Shown in pieces: positions 1 through 7,182 of a stretch of 64,000 bases of DNA. The first letter of the stretch is position 1; each line of letters starts with the position of its first letter. This DNA comes from BJGV01 sp964196335. GTDB taxonomy: Bacteria > Pseudomonadota > Gammaproteobacteria > Burkholderiales > Nitrosomonadaceae. The stretch covers positions 1,054,001 to 1,118,000 of the forward strand of contig OZ250175.1 of the NCBI GenBank assembly GCA_965238155.1, written 5' to 3'. The notes beneath the pieces were generated by a model. The model ran no database searches, was not told the DNA's origin, and was given only the letters and a program-made list of their open reading frames with translations. The translations under genes and the position numbers were made by a program.

Positions 1-59
1 AATGTTCACCTTCGGGGGGTCAGAGTCCTGATAATTAACAACACTGCCCTTCGCATCTG

Positions 60-434
60 CTACAATTGCCCGGGGGCATCGGAGTTATTAACCGCAGCAT
101 CACGTTTCAAGCGAAGACCCTCTTTAATCACTTGCAATTCCCTGACATCTGTATCGTACTCTTCCTTCTTTTTAGCTTGTTTAATTTCCCAGGCTTTTTC
201 GATTGCAGCAACTTCAAGATTTATTTCATCACAATTTCCGACTGTAGGAGCAAGAGCACAGAACCATGCTTGTGCGTTGTTAGGGCCAGGAGGTGGCGGA
301 ACCTTTTTCTCTGATGTTACATCTGAAATTACTTTTCCCGCTGTTACTGCGTAAGCTCCTATAACTACTGCAGCACATCCTGTCAGAGACAAAATCGCGA
401 ATACAGTTATCATACTTTTTATTGCGTATTTCAT
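60..434 (-). CDS. Small lipoprotein, function unknown
   Basis: The N-terminus is a short positive stretch, a hydrophobic core and a lipobox LTGC with the lipidated cysteine at residue 20, so the product should be an exported lipoprotein. A second hydrophobic patch follows, then a proline run (PPPPGP, about residues 46-51). Two cysteines (FCALAPTVGNC) could form a disulfide. The C-terminal half is charged and helical, probably a coiled coil. It lies on the same strand as the HIRAN and repressor genes, 70 bases beyond the former, so it may be a lysogenic-conversion gene expressed from the prophage repressor side. I do not recognise the family; function is open. Confidence 0.6.
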   Translation of the reverse strand: MKYAIKSMITVFAILSLTGCAAVVIGAYAVTAGKVISDVTSEKKVPPPPGPNNAQAWFCALAPTVGNCDEINLEVAAIEKAWEIKQAKKKEEYDTDVRELQVIKEGLRLKRDAAVNNSDAPGQL

Positions 435-504
435 TTCCCCTCCATTGCGCTAAGGTTTTATGCGTCTTTTGAGTATTATTTCTTTCTCATTCTCAGTTCA
501 GTTT

Positions 505-999
505 TTAATCATCAAACTCTTTTAAGTCAAGCCAAATCCCGTAGTAGTGTTTACTACCGTCATCTCCTATTTTTCCACCAAAGATTTTAGCGTTACATTC
601 GGTTATCTGGCCAGTCAGTTTCTTTTGTCCTAATCGTCGACGGAAATTTCTGGCATTGTCTCTACGTAAGTATCCGACTGTTTGTGCATTAATGTCAACG
701 CGAATTGCTTTGTTGTCATATTTGTTATCATCTTCAGGTATAAGTAAAGCCACGCATTCAGTATAAGCACCATATTCATCATGATCTCCGGCAAATTTCT
801 GAATGGTATTTTGATAGTGAGATTCACCAACGATTTCAAAATTATAGTCTTCAGTAGTTGGCCATTTAAATATTTGGTCAGGCGGGCGAACATATTTTTT
901 AGATGCGCTCGCACTTGGTTTGATTTTTCTTAGTCTATAAATATAAATGTAGAAAAAGATAAACAGGATTATACTAAGAACTATTAAACCAAAGATCAT
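505..999 (-). CDS. Membrane-anchored HIRAN-like domain protein
   Basis: Residues 1-21 form one strongly hydrophobic N-terminal segment followed by basic residues, so the protein is probably an inner-membrane protein with a cytoplasmic C-terminal domain. Residues from about 50 resemble a HIRAN fold: FEIVGESHYQ, then a run with KYDNKAIRVDI and TVGYLRRDNA, the order expected for this family. HIRAN domains bind DNA ends or stalled forks, often fused to helicases or nucleases; no such partner is fused here. The start overlaps the end of the upstream repressor gene by 4 bases (ATGA), so the two are translationally coupled and likely expressed in the lysogen. A role in immunity or host DNA metabolism is inference. 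Confidence 0.65.
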   Translation of the reverse strand: MIFGLIVLSIILFIFFYIYIYRLRKIKPSASASKKYVRPPDQIFKWPTTEDYNFEIVGESHYQNTIQKFAGDHDEYGAYTECVALLIPEDDNKYDNKAIRVDINAQTVGYLRRDNARNFRRRLGQKKLTGQITECNAKIFGGKIGDDGSKHYYGIWLDLKEFDD

Positions 1000-1436
1000 G
1001 AAGAAATATTCTTTCTGATTACTATTTCTTCGATTGATTTCGATTTATAAATCTGTTCAAGAATTTTAATTGCCATTTCGATATCATCCTCGTTTTTTAT
1101 TTGTCCGGCTAACTTACTTAATAAGTATGACTTCCTGTCTCTGCTCGATTCATGCGGCTGTTCAGCTTCATGGTCTTTATATGTTGCTAACTTGGCTGAG
1201 CATAGATTGTTTTTTGACATTTCATTTTTCATGTCAAACCATTCGCGAACATCGCATTCAATTTCTATTTTTTCGCACATCTTCTCACCCATCACTTTTG
1301 ACCCTGTAACATATCTAGATACAAGATTTGCAGAAATACCGCTAGCCTGACTAAATTTAGCTTGACTATTGCTATAGTAGGATTTTATTAGCTCTGTAAG
1401 TCTAAGTTTTCGGAATTCATTTCGATTAAACGCCAT
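996..1436 (-). CDS. CI-like prophage repressor (HTH, XRE type)
   Basis: A helix-turn-helix occupies about residues 10-45: the stretch with AKFSQASGISANLVSRYVTG reads as helices 2 and 3 followed by the usual GSK turn. The C-terminal part ends in a helical segment (DIEMAIKILEQIYKS) and has no S24 peptidase serine/lysine signature I can see, so it is not a classic LexA-type cleavable repressor. It is divergent from the YdaS/Cro gene, with two palindromic operators between them, the layout of a temperate phage immunity switch. At 146 residues it is shorter than lambda CI. Repressor identity rests on the HTH and on position. Confidence 0.75.
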   Translation of the reverse strand: MAFNRNEFRKLRLTELIKSYYSNSQAKFSQASGISANLVSRYVTGSKVMGEKMCEKIEIECDVREWFDMKNEMSKNNLCSAKLATYKDHEAEQPHESSRDRKSYLLSKLAGQIKNEDDIEMAIKILEQIYKSKSIEEIVIRKNISS

Positions 1437-1475
1437 AATTTCTAATCTTATTTAAGAAATACCTTTAAGTAAATG

Positions 1476-1513
1476 ACCATATGGTATTGACAAATAAATT
1501 ACCGTTTGGTAAT
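1476..1513. promoter_or_regulatory. Immunity-region operators and Cro promoter
   Basis: Between the divergent repressor and Cro genes lie two inverted repeats: the perfect 10-base palindrome ACCATATGGT (1476-1485) and ATTACC-GTTT-GGTAAT (1498-1513). They share the ACC/GGT half-site core and are spaced about two helical turns apart. A TTGACA (1487-1492) sits between them, with a weak TAATGT 17 bases downstream overlapping the second operator. Bound repressor would block the rightward early promoter. Assignment is by eye. Confidence 0.55.
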
Positions 1514-1522
1514 GTTCGTTAC

Positions 1523-1774
1523 ATGGAAAAGTTGCTTTTATATTTAAATAATCTTTCAAAAGAAAAAAGAATCGTTTTTTGTGTAGGTTGCGAAACAACA
1601 GAAGGCTATCTGCGTAAAGCTGTCAGTGTAAATCAAACGTTAGGCGCTGTTATTTGTGTGGCAATTGAGAAATTTTCTTTTAAAAAAATAACCCGCAAAG
1701 ACCTCCGCCCTGACGACTGGCGCCTGATCTGGCCGGAACTGGCCGAACCCACCCCCAAGGAGAAAGTATGCTGA
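1523..1774 (+). CDS. YdaS-like Cro protein
   Basis: The 83-residue product is a small HTH protein of the YdaS type: an N-terminal helix (MEKLLLYLNNLSKE), an HTH-like middle containing a TLGAVICVAIEKF-type segment, and the characteristic C-terminus DLRPDDWRLIWPEL, common in phage Cro/YdaS proteins. I chose the ATG at 1523 because it begins the conserved domain; an ATG at 1481 would place the start inside the operator. It faces the repressor gene and would act as the lytic Cro switch by repressing the repressor promoter. YdaS has also been described as a toxin when mis-expressed, so that is an alternative reading. Confidence 0.75.
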   Translation: MEKLLLYLNNLSKEKRIVFCVGCETTEGYLRKAVSVNQTLGAVICVAIEKFSFKKITRKDLRPDDWRLIWPELAEPTPKEKVC

Positions 1775-2163
1775 CTACACAACAAAACCAAATCATCAGT
1801 GAAGCCATCCGCAAGGCGGTCCGTGATATCCGCGAAGACCAAATTGTTTCGGACAAAATTGAACGCAAAGTACGTGATCTCGTCAGGCGTGAAATTTTTC
1901 ACGACCGGGAGCGACATAAGGACTCTGAGCCGTCATCCGTTACCCGTGAGGCACATCTGCCGGAAGCGACTATCGACTTCGGCAACCCCTGTGCTGTGCG
2001 CTATGCCAGCCTGTTGCTCATACTGAAATATACCTCCCCGGACAAAGATGGAAACTACGCCGTGCTTAAAAGTGCGGACCACATTACTAAATTCATTCTC
2101 GGCAACGATGACATAGATAAGATAGCTACCATAGCCGACTTTGTCGGCAAGGCGAAAAGGTGA
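1768..2163 (+). CDS. Early phage protein with a tape-measure-like LVRREIF motif
   Basis: The start follows a good ribosome site (GGAG, 7 bases before ATG) and overlaps the Cro gene by 7 bases, so it is in the early rightward operon. The first 60 residues are highly charged and helical. The stretch IERKVRDLVRREIFHD closely resembles VERQVVQLVRREIFDD at the C-terminus of this prophage's own tape measure protein. The second half (from about residue 68) contains a compact segment with ILKYTSPDKDGNY and ends in a basic helix. No known family is recognised. The shared motif could reflect a common partner or a superinfection-exclusion role, which is inference. Confidence 0.65.
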   Translation: MLTTQQNQIISEAIRKAVRDIREDQIVSDKIERKVRDLVRREIFHDRERHKDSEPSSVTREAHLPEATIDFGNPCAVRYASLLLILKYTSPDKDGNYAVLKSADHITKFILGNDDIDKIATIADFVGKAKR

Positions 2164-2176
2164 TCCGGCTATGCAA

Positions 2177-2344
2177 TTAGTATATTTTCGCCTTGTTCGG
2201 CTGAGAAGTTTCATAACTGCTTCTGGCGAGGGCATCAATATTGCGATCAATACGATCCGGACGTTTAGCAATCGTTTGCAAAGCTTCCGGCGTCTGCTTT
2301 TCAACACTGTTTTCCGGGGTATTGTCTGAATGATCATTTTCCAT
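2177..2344 (-). CDS. Small hypothetical protein, 55 residues
   Basis: A 56-codon frame with a clear ribosome site (AAGGAATCCCC just before ATG) encodes an acidic, then basic, hydrophilic peptide: start MENDHSDNTPE, centre RPDRIDRNIDALARS, end NKAKIY. It has no membrane segment, no cysteine and no recognised domain. It is convergent with the preceding LVRREIF gene, 13 bases away, and on the strand opposite the early operon. The terminal KIY is also the end of the tape measure protein, probably by chance. It may be one of the small regulators or host-takeover proteins typical of this part of a phage. Confidence 0.5.
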   Translation of the reverse strand: MENDHSDNTPENSVEKQTPEALQTIAKRPDRIDRNIDALARSSYETSQPNKAKIY

Positions 2345-2510
2345 GGGGATTCCTTTTTAATGTTGAGATTATGCCTTGGCGGCACCTTAATCTTAGCATG
2401 AGGGGAATCCCCGCCTGTTTTGGTAGTAAGTAAAAGAGAAGTATGCAGTAAAGAGTTTTTTCTGAAAACGTTTACTCAGGAAGGAATAACACGGCATGAG
2501 TTACACGGTC

Positions 2511-3128
2511 TCATTTTTCTTCAGGAACGTCTGGTGGCAGCTTCCTCAGGCGGATCATTTCAGGCAACGTGAACACATACGTCATCACCATTTTAGTGAA
2601 GAAACGAAGTTCTTCCGCTTCTTTCTCTGTAAACGGCACGGCATCATGGACGGCATTGTTCCCGCCAAGGCGGACATGGTGAGCAAAATCCCCGAGAGCT
2701 TTCGTCAGTACGCCGTCTCTGACCAGCATTTTAATTCTCGCTGCCAGATTATCGGGGGACTTCGGAAACTCAAGTTTAAGTCCGACATCCAGTACTTTTC
2801 GGTACATGGTGCCCGCCGCGTCCGGGTTTTACGGGATGCTGTTCTCGGCTTGTTCATAAAATCGTTTAGCATTTTCAGGAATATACCCGGGAATATCCGC
2901 CTCTGGCGGAGCCGGATAGAATGCCATAAATGTATCCGGGTCTGGTGTGTCAGAAAAACTGGGAGCGATTGCCACCACAGGCATAGCACATTTTTTGTTG
3001 TTACACATAGCAAACCAGGCGCGCCCGTGCTGCGGGTTGAAGGAAGCCCCCGCAGTGCAATCCCCCGTAACCGTAAATCCGATTTTCTTACTCCCGCAGT
3101 GCGGGCAATCATGAGGAAAATCTGCCAT
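2511..3128 (-). pseudogene. DUF4145 protein gene interrupted by an in-frame TAA
   Basis: Two open stretches in the same frame (2829-3128 and 2511-2807) give one DUF4145-type protein if a single TAA at 2829-2831 is read through. The first part begins MADFPHDCPHCGSKKIGF, a zinc ribbon with CPHC and a later CNNKKC pair. The second has AAGTMYRKVLD and FAHHVRLGGNNAVHD, typical of the DUF4145 helical domain. The join would read SIP-stop-NPDAAGTMYR with no residue missing, so this is a nonsense change, not a frameshift. DUF4145 proteins occur in phages and next to restriction or defence genes. It probably decayed recently; a sequencing error is possible. Confidence 0.75.
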
Positions 3129-3318
3129 GTCTGATTCATCCTTAGTTTTAACGCATTTCAGTAATTCTATTGATCTGATCCTGCGGAGTCAACCAGGGTC
3201 GGGACAAAAGATTGCTGACCTGCTCACCCTTCATGAAAAAGCACCCAAAAGCGATCAGTACGCCTGCACCTGTGCATTGGTTGCCGCATTGGTCGCACTT
3301 CATGACAAGCCGGAATGA
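3127..3318 (+). CDS. Small hypothetical early phage protein
   Basis: A 63-residue product starting MSDSSLVLTHF, preceded by AGGAAAA about 8 bases before the ATG. The sequence is mostly helical, with a hydrophobic C-terminal stretch (CALVAALVALHDKPE) containing one cysteine pair (CTC). The stop overlaps an upstream in-frame ATG of the next gene by 4 bases, and the preferred start of that gene is 9 bases downstream, so the two are likely coupled. The start lies within the first codons of the divergent DUF4145 gene. No family recognised. Confidence 0.5.
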   Translation: MSDSSLVLTHFSNSIDLILRSQPGSGQKIADLLTLHEKAPKSDQYACTCALVAALVALHDKPE

Positions 3319-3326
3319 GGAGTTAC

Positions 3327-3806
3327 ATGAACATTTTAGACACTATTTACCATGTTGCCTATTCGTACCCGGGCGGGGTACCTGCCTTAGCTGCCCGTAT
3401 GGGTAAAAACCCGGTGGTGATGAATTCCAAGCTCAATACCAATATCAACACGCACCACGTCAACGTGGAAGAAGCCGCCATGATTGCGGACTTTGCCGAC
3501 TCAGATGAGATTGCCAAAGCCTTTGCCGGGCAGCGCAACATGGTGTGTATCCCGCTGGTTGAGCATGAAGGCATATCGGATATGGAATTACTCGATCTGT
3601 TTCTGAAGCAGGAGAAAGAGAAGGGGGAGTGGTCAGCAGAGATTCAAACCGCACTCGCTGACGGTGCCGTTGATCAAAAAGAAATGAAGCGTATTCAGAA
3701 AGAATTTATGGAGTTTTGTACCGCCGGGGCGGAGTTAATGAGCCGGCTTGAATCGATGGTACCGGATAAACCGGTACCGGCTTTCTTACAAAAGAGAAAT
3801 AAATAA
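3327..3806 (+). CDS. Phage regulatory CII-family protein
   Basis: The product matches the phage regulatory protein CII family (Phage_CP76). The N-terminus has DTIYHVAYSYPGGVPALAAR, then MGKNPVVMNSKLN, an HTH-like region in which the family keeps a metal- or DNA-contact motif (NTHHVNVEEAAMIADF). The C-terminal third is helical. I placed the start at the ATG at 3327, which has GAGGAG 6 bases upstream; the in-frame ATG at 3315 lacks a site. CII-type proteins activate the establishment of lysogeny, and the position between the switch and the replication genes fits that role. Confidence 0.8.
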   Translation: MNILDTIYHVAYSYPGGVPALAARMGKNPVVMNSKLNTNINTHHVNVEEAAMIADFADSDEIAKAFAGQRNMVCIPLVEHEGISDMELLDLFLKQEKEKGEWSAEIQTALADGAVDQKEMKRIQKEFMEFCTAGAELMSRLESMVPDKPVPAFLQKRNK

Positions 3807-3842
3807 AATGTTGCCCTGTTGTTTCCCTCAGGGCAGCCCGCA

Positions 3843-3888
3843 GCCACCAGCACGTACGTATCCGTGTAGCCGGATGGTGGCACTTTTT
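3843..3888 (+). terminator. Rho-independent terminator after the CII-like gene
   Basis: GCCACCA (3843-3849) pairs with TGGTGGC (3875-3881) around a loop that can fold further, followed by ACTTTTT. A second small hairpin GCCCTG/CAGGGC lies just upstream (about 3812-3833). Together they would end or attenuate the CII transcript before the next gene, whose ribosome site AAAGGAA begins right after the T run. Confidence 0.5.
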
Positions 3889-3904
3889 AAAAAGGAAACA
3901 AACA

Positions 3905-4138
3905 ATGAATAAATACAAATCCAAAGGCTTGTCCCTGATCGGCGAAGAAGGCCATGAGCTTCTCTCGCCGGACAATGACCGTAAGGTGATTGAAAAAATC
4001 ATTGAACAATGGTGGCACAAACGCGGCCAGAACCTGGTCATAGATACTATTGAAAGCCAGATTTACGTTCGTGTCCAGCTTATGATAGAGCAGGCTATTG
4101 AGGCTTACAGCCTGCGTAATGACCATGAACAGCACTGA
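3905..4138 (+). CDS. Small hypothetical phage protein
   Basis: A 77-residue acidic-basic mixed protein with a good ribosome site (AAGGAAACAAACA before ATG). It begins MNKYKSKGLSLIGEEGHE and contains a likely amphipathic helix (VIEKIIEQWWHKRG) and a C-terminal helix (VQLMIEQAIEAYSL). It has no membrane segment and no cysteine. Its 3' end overlaps the convergent 84-residue gene by 44 bases. No family recognised; it is one of several small early proteins that could have a host-directed role. Confidence 0.5.
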   Translation: MNKYKSKGLSLIGEEGHELLSPDNDRKVIEKIIEQWWHKRGQNLVIDTIESQIYVRVQLMIEQAIEAYSLRNDHEQH

Positions 4139-4349
4139 GAACCCCGGTTGCCTCCGCCCGGGCACGCTCGTGAATTTCGGAGATTGTACTCCCGGACTTG
4201 TAGGGCACGAGCACGCGTATTGTGATGCCGGGGTTCTTTCTGTGGTCGCGCCCGCTGAGTTTCAAGTGGATAAAGATCATAACACTACAATCATCCTCAT
4301 CTGCATTCACCGGGCCGACAAATTCGAAACTCTCTTCTGTAATTTCCAT
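4095..4349 (-). CDS. Hypothetical phage protein, 84 residues
   Basis: I start it at the ATG whose first base is 4349 because AGGAGAATTTAAA lies directly upstream; the longer frame to 4421 has no site. The product begins MEITEESFEFVGPVNADED, followed by a beta-rich stretch (CSVMIFIHLKLSG), NPGITIRVLVPYKSG and a helix ISEIHERARAEATGVLSA. It is transcribed against the early operon and overlaps the 77-residue gene tail-to-tail. No known family; the compact alpha/beta layout suggests a small folded regulator. Confidence 0.55.
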   Translation of the reverse strand: MEITEESFEFVGPVNADEDDCSVMIFIHLKLSGRDHRKNPGITIRVLVPYKSGSTISEIHERARAEATGVLSAVHGHYAGCKPQ

Positions 4350-4510
4350 TTTAAATTCTCCTGTCTGTTCAGTTGGTTCAGGAGAACGGCGGGAAGAGGG
4401 GTTGGATCCTCTTTCCGTCACCTTTTTAAATTTAACACGTGGCGGTTACCCCATCAACTGAAGCTCAGAAAAAGAGTAATAACTTGACAAATACATTAAC
4501 CGGTGCGAGC

Positions 4511-4600
4511 ATGAGTGTGCAGATCAGCAGATCTGCCGGGTTTCACAACTCGTTGCAGGAAGGCGCTCATAATCCGCGTCGCAAAGGTAGCGGATTTTTT
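4511..4600 (+). ncRNA. C4-like antisense RNA, copy 1
   Basis: A TTGACA at 4484-4489 lies 31 bases before the block GTGTGCAGAT (4515-4524), followed by TCTGCCGG and a terminator: ATCCGC (4572-4577) pairing with GCGGAT (4590-4595) and then T6. Inside are TTCACAA (4542-4548) and GTTGCAGG (4552-4559), perfect complements of TTGTGAA (4654-4660) and CCTGCAAC (4661-4668) downstream in the same transcript. Two short anti-target blocks followed by a terminator and then a contiguous target upstream of a gene is the layout of phage P1/P7 C4 antisense RNA. A second locus at 8221 has the same spacing. Identification is from memory of the family and needs a covariance search. Confidence 0.6.
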
Positions 4601-4653
4601 ATGTCTGAGCGTTGCGGGGTTCCTTCGGGGACGCCGTTTGCCTTCTTGCGGTT

Positions 4654-4668
4654 TGTGAACCTGCAACT
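4654..4668 (+). promoter_or_regulatory. Proposed C4 target site upstream of the 73-residue gene
   Basis: TTGTGAACCTGCAAC is complementary, in two blocks of 7 and 8 bases, to the C4-like RNA encoded about 100 bases upstream. Pairing would affect the leader before the gene starting at 4724. In P1 such pairing represses translation and leads to premature termination. Confidence 0.45.
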
Positions 4669-4723
4669 GCTCAGGCACCTTTTTCACAAGGGGTCTCTGA
4701 GTGTAATTAAAGGAGGCCGTCTC

Positions 4724-4945
4724 ATGTCCGCACCCAAACCCCCGTACGATCGTTCCAACGTACTTCCCTTTCCCGCTTTTACCCTGCCTACCGACTCACA
4801 GGAGATGTTTACCAGCTGCCTGAGGTATGAGCCGCACCGGGAGACTTATGCTCTCTACGAGCAGAGGTTGAGGCTGGTGAGAGTATCGATGGAGGTGACG
4901 TTGGAGAAGAAGTACCGGCAGAAGTATCCGGGAGGGGTGAAATGA
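4724..4945 (+). CDS. Small hypothetical protein downstream of C4-like RNA
   Basis: The ATG at 4724 has a perfect AGGAGG site 7 bases upstream, so I start here although the frame is open back to 4439 through the C4-like locus. The 73-residue product begins MSAPKPPYDRSNVLPFPAF and ends in a basic helical segment (LRLVRVSMEVTLEKKYRQKY). Its stop overlaps the DUF1376 start by 4 bases (ATGA), coupling it to replication. Genes regulated by C4 RNAs in P1 are icd/ant; no similarity to those is visible here. Confidence 0.6.
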   Translation: MSAPKPPYDRSNVLPFPAFTLPTDSQEMFTSCLRYEPHRETYALYEQRLRLVRVSMEVTLEKKYRQKYPGGVK

Positions 4946-5694
4946 ATTATTACTCGTTTCATATCGGCGACTATCGCAGAGATACAACACATTTATCTAT
5001 GCTTGAACACGGGGTCTATCGCCAACTTTTGGACTGGCTGTATCTTGACGAAAAGCCAATACCCAGAGAAACCCAGGTGGTTATGCGTAGGTTATCGGCA
5101 AGAACCGATGAGGAAAAAAAAGCGGTACTGACGGTGCTGGAAGAGATGTTTATCTTACAAGAAGACGGAGAAAACGGAGAAGGAGGGTATGTACAGACCC
5201 GAGCATTGCTTGAAATTAACGATTATAAGATAAATGCGGAGCAGTCAAGGAAGAACGGAAAGCTAGGCGGGAGACCGAAGAAAACCCAGTTGGTTTCTAA
5301 AAATAACCCAGGGGTTTCTAAAAATAACCCAGACCTAACCCAGACGAAAGCCAACCAAGAACCATTAACCAATAACCATATAAAAGAAGTAAAAGAAAAA
5401 AAGATGCCGGTGAGTGTTCTTTCTTCAACGTTACAAAAAGAATTTGACCAATTCTGGGAGAAGTACCCGAAACATGAATCCCAACTTGCGTCACAAAAAG
5501 CATGGAAAAAACACAAACCGCCGCTCGGCAAAGTTTTAGCGGCGTTGGAGTGGCAGACACAGCAGGACAACTGGCAGTCTGATGATCTGCAATACGTTCC
5601 CAAAGCGAACAATTATCTGCGGGAGGAACGCTGGAATGATCCGATGCCAACGTCAATGAATTCAAGCGATAAACCTGTTTTTGCGAGTAATTAA
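4942..5694 (+). CDS. DUF1376 (YdaU-type) phage replication protein
   Basis: The N-terminal half (MNYYSFHIGDYRRDTTHLS, then EHGVYRQLLDWLYL and PIPRETQVVMRRL) is the DUF1376 domain, common in phage replication modules where it takes the place of lambda O or a helicase loader. Residues around 105-115 have the GKLGGRPKK linker usual in these proteins. The C-terminal part contains FDQFWEKYPKHESQLASQKAW, a motif often found at the end of phage replication initiators. It overlaps the previous gene by 4 bases and is followed immediately by the primase-like gene. It probably recruits the helicase to the phage origin. Confidence 0.8.
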   Translation: MNYYSFHIGDYRRDTTHLSMLEHGVYRQLLDWLYLDEKPIPRETQVVMRRLSARTDEEKKAVLTVLEEMFILQEDGENGEGGYVQTRALLEINDYKINAEQSRKNGKLGGRPKKTQLVSKNNPGVSKNNPDLTQTKANQEPLTNNHIKEVKEKKMPVSVLSSTLQKEFDQFWEKYPKHESQLASQKAWKKHKPPLGKVLAALEWQTQQDNWQSDDLQYVPKANNYLREERWNDPMPTSMNSSDKPVFASN

Positions 5695-6111
5695 ATGATC
5701 GAAAAAATATTGTCAAAACTTCACAAAGTTAAAAAATACAAAAGGGGTACGTATGCAGCTTGTTGTCCGGCTCATAACGATAAAAATCCGAGTTTGTATG
5801 TAACGGAAAAGTCAGACGGAACGCTGCTGATTCATTGCATGTCGCGGCAATGTTCAGCGGTTGACATCATGGCTGCTATCGGTCTTGAAATGACTGATTT
5901 ATTCCCGGAGAAACTATCAGATCACAGGAGGAAAATTTATCAGCCATGGAACCCGGGGGACATACTCGAATCATTGTCCCGGGACATGCTGGTGGTATCG
6001 ATGCACCTTGAGAAATTTGTCAATGAAAAAGATCTGAAAGCGGGCGAATGGATGGAGTTAAAGGAAATTAATTTACGGTTCAATGCGGCGAGAGATTTAA
6101 TCAATGTCTGA
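5695..6111 (+). CDS. CHC2-type primase zinc-binding domain protein
   Basis: The product begins with a basic helix and then a DnaG-like zinc ribbon: CCPAHNDKNPSLYV followed by LLIHCMSRQC, giving C-x2-H and C-x4-C ligands. The family uses this domain to recognise the priming template. The usual Toprim catalytic domain is absent: after residue 65 the protein is a helical tail. In T7 the zinc domain, Toprim and helicase are one protein; here only the zinc domain and a separate helicase (next gene, 8-base overlap) are present. It could work with host DnaG or act as helicase accessory. Confidence 0.75.
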   Translation: MIEKILSKLHKVKKYKRGTYAACCPAHNDKNPSLYVTEKSDGTLLIHCMSRQCSAVDIMAAIGLEMTDLFPEKLSDHRRKIYQPWNPGDILESLSRDMLVVSMHLEKFVNEKDLKAGEWMELKEINLRFNAARDLINV

Positions 6112-7003
6112 TGCACAGAAAGGTAAAAACTTTTTAAATAATGAAGTATTAAAAGTGCCGCGTCTGGATGCGGTATTCGCGCTGAGTGAAGAGTTACATG
6201 AGCTGAAGGACAAGGGCTTACAGAAAGGCTTCAGCACAGGGTGGGCCACACTTGACGGACACTACACGGTCCATCCCGGTCAACTGACAATTATCACCGG
6301 ATGGCCGGGCCACGGCAAGAGTGAGTTTTTAGATCATCTGATGATTAACCTGGCCGGTGCACCGGATTTCAAATTTGCGGTGTTTAGTTTTGAGAATAAT
6401 CCTTGCAGCTGGCATATAGCGAAACTGATGGAGAAGATGTCAGGTATGGCATTTAACCTGATCGACAAAGAGGAGATCAATGAATATCTGGACGATTTAG
6501 GAAAAAACTTTGCACTGTGTCGCCCGGTCAACGGCAATTACAAACTGAATCAGGTTTTAGAGGCTGCGGAAGCATGGCTTAAGCGATTTCCTGATTCGCC
6601 TAAGGGCATGGTGATTGATCCGTGGAATGAACTTGAGCATCGGAGAGAAAGTCAGCAAAACGAGACGGATTACATTTCGAAAAGTTTGTCGATGATAAAA
6701 AACTGGGCTCACAACAATCGGGTGCACGTCTGGATCGTTGCGCATCCGCAGAAAATGGCCCGTGATAATAAAAATGTGTTACCTGTTCCCAGATCGGACA
6801 ACATATCCGGTTCTCAGAACTGGTTTAATAAGGCTGATGTGGCGATTACGGTTTACGTTGATGAAAAAACCCGTGATGCCGGAGAGGCACAGATTCACGT
6901 ACAAAAAGTAAGAAATAAAAACATCGGTCGCCCGGGTCTGGTGACTTTGTACTACAACCGCGTCAACGGAAGATATTCAGAAACGGACGGAGAGTTGATG
7001 TGA
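6104..7003 (+). CDS. DnaB/T7 gp4-type replicative helicase
   Basis: A RecA-fold hexameric helicase. STGWATLDGHYTVHPGQL leads to the Walker A box GWPGHGKS (about residues 66-73), the Walker B region GMVIDPWNELE (about 168-178), a sensor-like WIVAHPQKM, and an arginine-finger region near NKADVAITVY. The closing stretch QKVRNKNIGRPGLVTLYYN is typical of DnaB/Twinkle C-terminal domains. At 299 residues it lacks the N-terminal primase-interaction domain, matching the separate zinc-ribbon gene upstream. It should unwind DNA at the phage fork. Confidence 0.85.
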   Translation: MSDAQKGKNFLNNEVLKVPRLDAVFALSEELHELKDKGLQKGFSTGWATLDGHYTVHPGQLTIITGWPGHGKSEFLDHLMINLAGAPDFKFAVFSFENNPCSWHIAKLMEKMSGMAFNLIDKEEINEYLDDLGKNFALCRPVNGNYKLNQVLEAAEAWLKRFPDSPKGMVIDPWNELEHRRESQQNETDYISKSLSMIKNWAHNNRVHVWIVAHPQKMARDNKNVLPVPRSDNISGSQNWFNKADVAITVYVDEKTRDAGEAQIHVQKVRNKNIGRPGLVTLYYNRVNGRYSETDGELM

Positions 7004-7182
7004 TCTGGATGGGCAAAGGGCGGTATGCCATCACCAACGGCGTGTACACCATCGGCAAATATCTGTTGAGCGGACAGGCAGCCTATGTCCTGTTTGAAAA
7101 TGGCAGGGGTGGTAAGAGGCTGGGACAGTTTATGAGTGCGGCGGATGCGAAGGCTGCAGCTGAAAAGGAGAGAAATGAATAA
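7000..7182 (+). CDS. Small hypothetical phage protein
   Basis: The frame begins with GTG at 7000, overlapping the helicase stop by 4 bases (GTGA), and runs 60 residues. The sequence is a probable beta-rich fold (KGRYAITNGVYTIGKYLL, then AAYVLFENGRGGKRLGQF) with a short helical end. It resembles the many small unnamed genes between helicase and Nin-type genes. It ends 8 bases after the start of the DUF1064 gene. Confidence 0.5.
   Translation: MIWMGKGRYAITNGVYTIGKYLLSGQAAYVLFENGRGGKRLGQFMSAADAKAAAEKERNE

Noticed and set aside
2496..3134. A 212-codon plus-strand open frame
   Set aside because: It is the complement of the DUF4145 pseudogene, which has clear family motifs on the minus strand.
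4439..4723. Extension of the 73-residue gene upstream to 4439
   Set aside because: The AGGAGG site directly before 4724 sets the start; the upstream part is better explained by the C4-like RNA and its target.
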